Positions 34,933 to 37,965 of a stretch of DNA of 37,965 nt are shown here, piece by piece. A program made the translations under genes and the position numbers. This DNA is from a virus, in IMG/VR virus record IMGVR_UViG_3300006919_000150, positions 1 to 37,965 of that record; one strand, 5' to 3'. Position 1 is the first letter of the stretch. The number at the start of each line of letters is the position of its first letter. Under the pieces are notes generated by a model. The model did not search any database. It saw nothing but the letters and a program-made list of their open reading frames with translations, and was not told the DNA's origin.

Positions 34933-35877
34933 GTGGATAAGAAAAAAGAATTAATTAAAATCTCAAAAGAGATAAGGGATGTAGTTGATATTAGACAAAA
35001 AGAGCTTGAATTATCTTTTGTTGAAGATACACATACATATTACATGAAAAATTTAAAAGGTGTGGTTGAATCAAACTACCCTAGTGTGTCAACAGTTATA
35101 AAACAATTTTATAATGAGTTTCCAGAATTAAATAAATCATATCAGATGTGTGATGGTGATTTAATTGAACAAGATAAATTATTAAAACAATGGAGAGCTA
35201 CAGCGGACTATGCCAATAACAAAGGTTCTAGAGTCCACTATTTGTTAGAAACTGATTTACTTAGTATGTATGGTTCATACAAAGAAGTTAGGAAACCTAT
35301 ATTTGAGTGTGATGAGCAACAAACAAACGATGGTAATGCAATGATTGATGCTGGTCATAACTTTATAAGGAGTATGCAACGAAGAGGTTGGGTTTTATTA
35401 GACACTGAAATGGTTTTAGGTAGTCCAGAATTAGGTTATACAGGACAACCAGATAAAGTATGGATTAGATTTATTGATGGTGTGTTAGGGTTCCTAATAA
35501 CTGATTGGAAAACTAATAAACCTAAGAATTTTGAAGTACATGCATATACAGAACCAATGTTAGAACCATTCGAGGAACATATGGATACGGCATTAAGTCA
35601 TTATAAAATACAATTACCGTTGTACGGTAGGTTAATATTAGATATGCTTAAAGGAACTAAGTTTAAAGATATTAAGTTTTTTGGTTGTACTATAGTTCAT
35701 TTAACATCTGATGGTAATTACAAGGAGTATGATGTTGAAGATGATTTTATTAATAAAGTATTAACTATGGACCCATTGCCTAGAATAAAAGAAGTGATGG
35801 ATTATAAAAAACTACAGATAAATAGAAATAAAAAAAGAATGCAACTAGTTGAGCAAGAATTAAAAAAAATAAATTAA
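34933..35877 (+). CDS. PD-(D/E)XK nuclease, RecB/Cas4-like
   Basis: A 314-aa protein. Ordered motifs of the RecB-family nuclease fold are visible: H102 in GSRVHYLLE, D174 in YTGQPDKVWI, D191-x-K193 in LITDWKTNK, and Q227/Y231 in YKIQLPLYGRL. These coordinate metal and cut DNA, probably as an exonuclease in end processing. The start is GTG at 34933, the first usable codon after an in-frame stop at 34924; the first recognisable fold element FVEDTHTYY begins at residue 29. It is followed after 4 nt by the gp47-like gene, so it probably works with the gp46/47 complex in resection or repair. A host-type promoter drives this operon. Confidence 0.82.
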   Translation: MDKKKELIKISKEIRDVVDIRQKELELSFVEDTHTYYMKNLKGVVESNYPSVSTVIKQFYNEFPELNKSYQMCDGDLIEQDKLLKQWRATADYANNKGSRVHYLLETDLLSMYGSYKEVRKPIFECDEQQTNDGNAMIDAGHNFIRSMQRRGWVLLDTEMVLGSPELGYTGQPDKVWIRFIDGVLGFLITDWKTNKPKNFEVHAYTEPMLEPFEEHMDTALSHYKIQLPLYGRLILDMLKGTKFKDIKFFGCTIVHLTSDGNYKEYDVEDDFINKVLTMDPLPRIKEVMDYKKLQINRNKKRMQLVEQELKKIN

Positions 35878-35881
35878 TAGT

Positions 35882-36694
35882 ATGGTAAAAAAAGTTATAC
35901 ATATAGCTGATATTCATATCAGAACATATAGAATGCATGATGAATACGGTGCTGCATTTAAAACTTTCTTAAAAAGCATTAGAGAGTTAGTTAAGGGATA
36001 TGACCGTGAAGAGGTTCGTATTGTCATTGCTGGTGACTATGTACATCAAAAGATAACTATATCTAATGAGTTGTTAATATTAGGTACTTGGTTTCTTAGG
36101 AAATTAGATAAGATTGCCCCAGTAGTTATTATTGCTGGTAATCATGATTTACTGGAAAACAATAAAGATAGGATTGATTCAATAACCCCAATGGTTCAAC
36201 TACTACCAGATTTAGATATTAAGTATCTTAAGGATTCTAAGTGTTATATAGATGATAATATAGTATGGTGTAACTACTCAATATTTGAAGAAAACACTAG
36301 ACCAGACATTGAAACTGCTAGAGTTGATTACGGTAGTGATAAAACTTATATTGGATTATATCATGCTCCTATTATGGGTGCTACAACTGATATTGGTTAT
36401 GAGTTTGATGAGTCAACATCGTTAGAACACTTTAGTGGGTGTGATATTGTTATGATGGGTGATATTCACAAAAGACAAGAATTTAACTACAAAGGCACAC
36501 CTATCGTATATCCATCTAGTCTTATACAACAAAATTTTGGTGAGACTGTAAGTAAACATGGTTTTTTATGGTGGGATATTGAATCAAAGACATATGAAGA
36601 ATATGATATTGAAACTGATTATGGTTTTTATCAATTTAAAATAAATTCATTAAATGACCTTGAAGAAGGGTTAGAAAAATTAACAAACGAGTAA
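35882..36694 (+). CDS. Recombination endonuclease subunit gp47 / SbcD-Mre11-like
   Basis: A 270-aa calcineurin-type phosphoesterase. Metal-binding motifs appear in order: D10-x-H12 (HIADIHI), GD at 51-52 (VIAGDYVHQ), GNHD at 86-89, YHAP near residue 160, and MGDIH near 196. It pairs with gp46 to make the Mre11/Rad50-like complex that resects double-strand ends for UvsX loading. It is shorter than T4 gp47 (339 aa), mainly because the C-terminal gp46-binding part is reduced. The stop overlaps the next ATG (TAATG at 36692-36696), coupling it to the coiled-coil protein that lies before gp46. Confidence 0.85.
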   Translation: MVKKVIHIADIHIRTYRMHDEYGAAFKTFLKSIRELVKGYDREEVRIVIAGDYVHQKITISNELLILGTWFLRKLDKIAPVVIIAGNHDLLENNKDRIDSITPMVQLLPDLDIKYLKDSKCYIDDNIVWCNYSIFEENTRPDIETARVDYGSDKTYIGLYHAPIMGATTDIGYEFDESTSLEHFSGCDIVMMGDIHKRQEFNYKGTPIVYPSSLIQQNFGETVSKHGFLWWDIESKTYEEYDIETDYGFYQFKINSLNDLEEGLEKLTNE

Positions 36695-37251
36695 TGGAGC
36701 TTCCGAAACAAGTAAAAGATGAGATTTGGGAATATTGTAGAGTAAACGATATACCTAATATTGATGAGTTTGTAATTAAGATGTTAAAACAAGGTTTCAC
36801 TTCTGAAAAATTTGGTAGCACACCATGGGATAAACCAGCTGAAATAGTTGAGAAAGAAATAATTAAAGAAGTTACTGTTGAGGTTATTAAAGAGGTACCA
36901 GTTGAGGTTACAAAAGAAGTTGAGGTTATTGTTGAAAAAGAAGTCTTTGTTACTGATGATGAAGCTAATAAAGAGTTACAAACTAAAATTAAAGATTTAG
37001 AGGGTAATATAAAAAAACTAAAAGAAACTAAAGAAACTATTATTAAAGAATCTAGTGAAAGGGGTGTTAAAATTTCAGAACTAAATCTAGAAATATCCGA
37101 TTTAACTAGTAAAATTTCACAATTGAAAGAAGAATTGGAAGCTGAGAAAGCTAAACCAAAACAAGAAGAAGATAAAGATATATACGGAGAAGGAAAAAGA
37201 GGAATCTTCGGCTCAAATATAAGTGACCTATGGAACAAGAACAAGAAGTAA
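36694..37251 (+). CDS. Coiled-coil protein between gp47 and gp46
   Basis: A 185-aa protein, family unknown. Residues 1-40 (LPKQVKDEIWEYCRVNDI, then IDEFVIKMLKQGF) look like a small helical domain, possibly ribbon-helix-helix-like. Residues 49-86 are a repetitive EVxVEVxKEV segment that may form a long beta or extended arm. Residues 88-153 have heptad-like charge patterning and should form a coiled coil; the tail is KRGIFGSNISDLW. Its start overlaps the gp47 stop and its end overlaps the gp46-like start by 22 nt, so all three are translated as a unit. A third subunit or regulator of the gp46/47 nuclease is the natural hypothesis. Confidence 0.75.
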   Translation: MELPKQVKDEIWEYCRVNDIPNIDEFVIKMLKQGFTSEKFGSTPWDKPAEIVEKEIIKEVTVEVIKEVPVEVTKEVEVIVEKEVFVTDDEANKELQTKIKDLEGNIKKLKETKETIIKESSERGVKISELNLEISDLTSKISQLKEELEAEKAKPKQEEDKDIYGEGKRGIFGSNISDLWNKNKK

Positions 37252-37965
37252 TTGAACAAACTATGGTTAATATACCACCATATGCTAAAATAAAGGTTTA
37301 TTGGGATGATAAGCCAGAAAATTATTCTAGAGAATCTAGAGCTAGAGTTAAAAAATACTTTTCTAAGAAGTATGGTATCCCAGCGCAAAATATAAATGTA
37401 GTTTACAGACCAGTAAAAATTGATAAATCTGGTAAAGAAATTAAAATTGATGGTGCTACTATTGACAATATAATGAGTGTACCATATCAAAGAAGCCTAT
37501 TTAAGGAATGGCTTACTAGAGAAGGTAAAGACGATGTTGATTTCGATAGAATTATTAATCTAGATAATAAAGTAAATGCTGAATTAGATTTTGATTTGGA
37601 AGAGACTTTACATAGGAAATACAAGTTAAAGTGGATTATGGTTAATAACTTCCTTTCCTTTGGTGAGCAAAACTATTTTCCAATAGATAAATATAATGGT
37701 TTCACTGTTATTAACTCACAACCAGCAAATCAAGGGGGTAAAACAACACTAACAATTGATGCTGTTAAATTTTTATTTTTTGGAAAGACCACTAAAACAG
37801 ATAAGAATGTAGAAGTATTCAACCAATTCAATGAAGAAAAAGATTTGGTAGTTAGAGGTATGATGGAAATTGAGGGTGAAGATGAATTTATAATAGAAAG
37901 GTATCTAGAGAGAAAACCTAAAAGAAAAGGTGGTTGGAACGTTTCTAATAGGTTATCTTATTATA
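37230..37965 (+). CDS. Recombination endonuclease subunit gp46 / SbcC-Rad50-like (partial, 5' end)
   Basis: The first 245 residues are present; the frame is open to the window end. The ATPase core starts near residue 131 (LKWIMVNNFLSFGEQNYFPI), typical of the SbcC/gp46 N-terminus, with a nucleotide-binding loop PANQGGKTT at 165-173, in which Pro occupies the first Gly position of Walker A. FLFFGKTTK follows, as in Rad50-like proteins. About 130 residues precede the core, including IPPYAKIKVYWDD and a basic helix-strand unit; T4 gp46 has no such part. The start chosen is ATG at 37230, overlapping the previous gene by 22 nt; ATG at 37263 is an alternative. Partner: gp47 at 35882. Confidence 0.82.
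   Translation, partial: MEQEQEVIEQTMVNIPPYAKIKVYWDDKPENYSRESRARVKKYFSKKYGIPAQNINVVYRPVKIDKSGKEIKIDGATIDNIMSVPYQRSLFKEWLTREGKDDVDFDRIINLDNKVNAELDFDLEETLHRKYKLKWIMVNNFLSFGEQNYFPIDKYNGFTVINSQPANQGGKTTLTIDAVKFLFFGKTTKTDKNVEVFNQFNEEKDLVVRGMMEIEGEDEFIIERYLERKPKRKGGWNVSNRLSYY

Noticed and set aside
36636-37490. Long minus-strand open frame (284 codons) opposite the coiled-coil gene and gp46 start
   Set aside because: It is antisense to three well-supported + strand genes, its protein is low-complexity Ser/Ile/Phe derived from the Glu/Lys/Val repeats on the other strand, and it has no recognisable fold or promoter.

Overview
This window looks like a segment of a large, AT-rich (roughly 30% GC by eye), contractile-tailed, T4-like bacteriophage that infects a member of the Bacteroidota. 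T4-like character is read from recognisable UvsX, RNase H/FEN exonuclease, gp41-type helicase, NrdA/NrdB, gp25, gp6, gp61-type primase, gp47 and gp46 proteins. A Bacteroidota host is inferred from three things: two host-style promoters of the form TTTG-N20-TATATTTG; A/T-rich gene leaders without convincing Shine-Dalgarno sequences; and a tail/baseplate protein with repeats resembling those of the flavobacterial adhesin SprB. No integrase, tRNA, rRNA, CRISPR array or insertion sequence is visible. All 27 complete or 3'-complete genes end in TAA.

Layout. (1) 1-7679, + strand, replication and nucleotide metabolism: the tail end of an SSB gene, a terminator-like hairpin, uvsX, a 5'-3' exonuclease, an unknown 185-aa protein, replicative helicase, nrdB and nrdA, closed by a second strong terminator. 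(2) 7701-32698, + strand, a virion module of about 25 kb: gp25 and gp6 baseplate wedge proteins, a small membrane protein, a 1569-aa protein with a central hydrophobic stretch, a Cys cluster and four SprB-like repeats, then a series of large baseplate/tail/fibre proteins. Most of these have no family I can name; one looks like a P2 gpI/T4 gp7-type wedge protein and two are paralogous collar-fibre-like proteins. (3) 32748-37965, recombination and replication: RuvC-like resolvase, primase, a lone minus-strand gene with ADP-ribosyltransferase-like features, a PD-(D/E)XK nuclease, gp47 (SbcD-like), a coiled-coil protein, and the start of gp46 (SbcC-like), which runs off the window.

How it fits together. 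Modules 1 and 3 supply recombination-dependent replication: SSB and UvsX for strand invasion, gp46/47 for end resection, helicase and primase for the fork, RNase H for primer removal, RuvC for junction resolution, and ribonucleotide reductase for dNTPs. Module 2 builds the baseplate and host-contact apparatus. A recurrent motif, ATA(C/T)TTAT(A/T), lies just upstream of five structural genes and of the minus-strand gene and may be the late promoter of this phage. The two host-like promoters sit in the recombination block. The most interesting points are the SprB-like repeats and odd hydrophobic/Cys segment of the 1569-aa protein, the overlapping opposed promoters around 34.86 kb, the minus-strand ART-like gene, and the coiled-coil protein wedged between gp47 and an N-terminally extended gp46.
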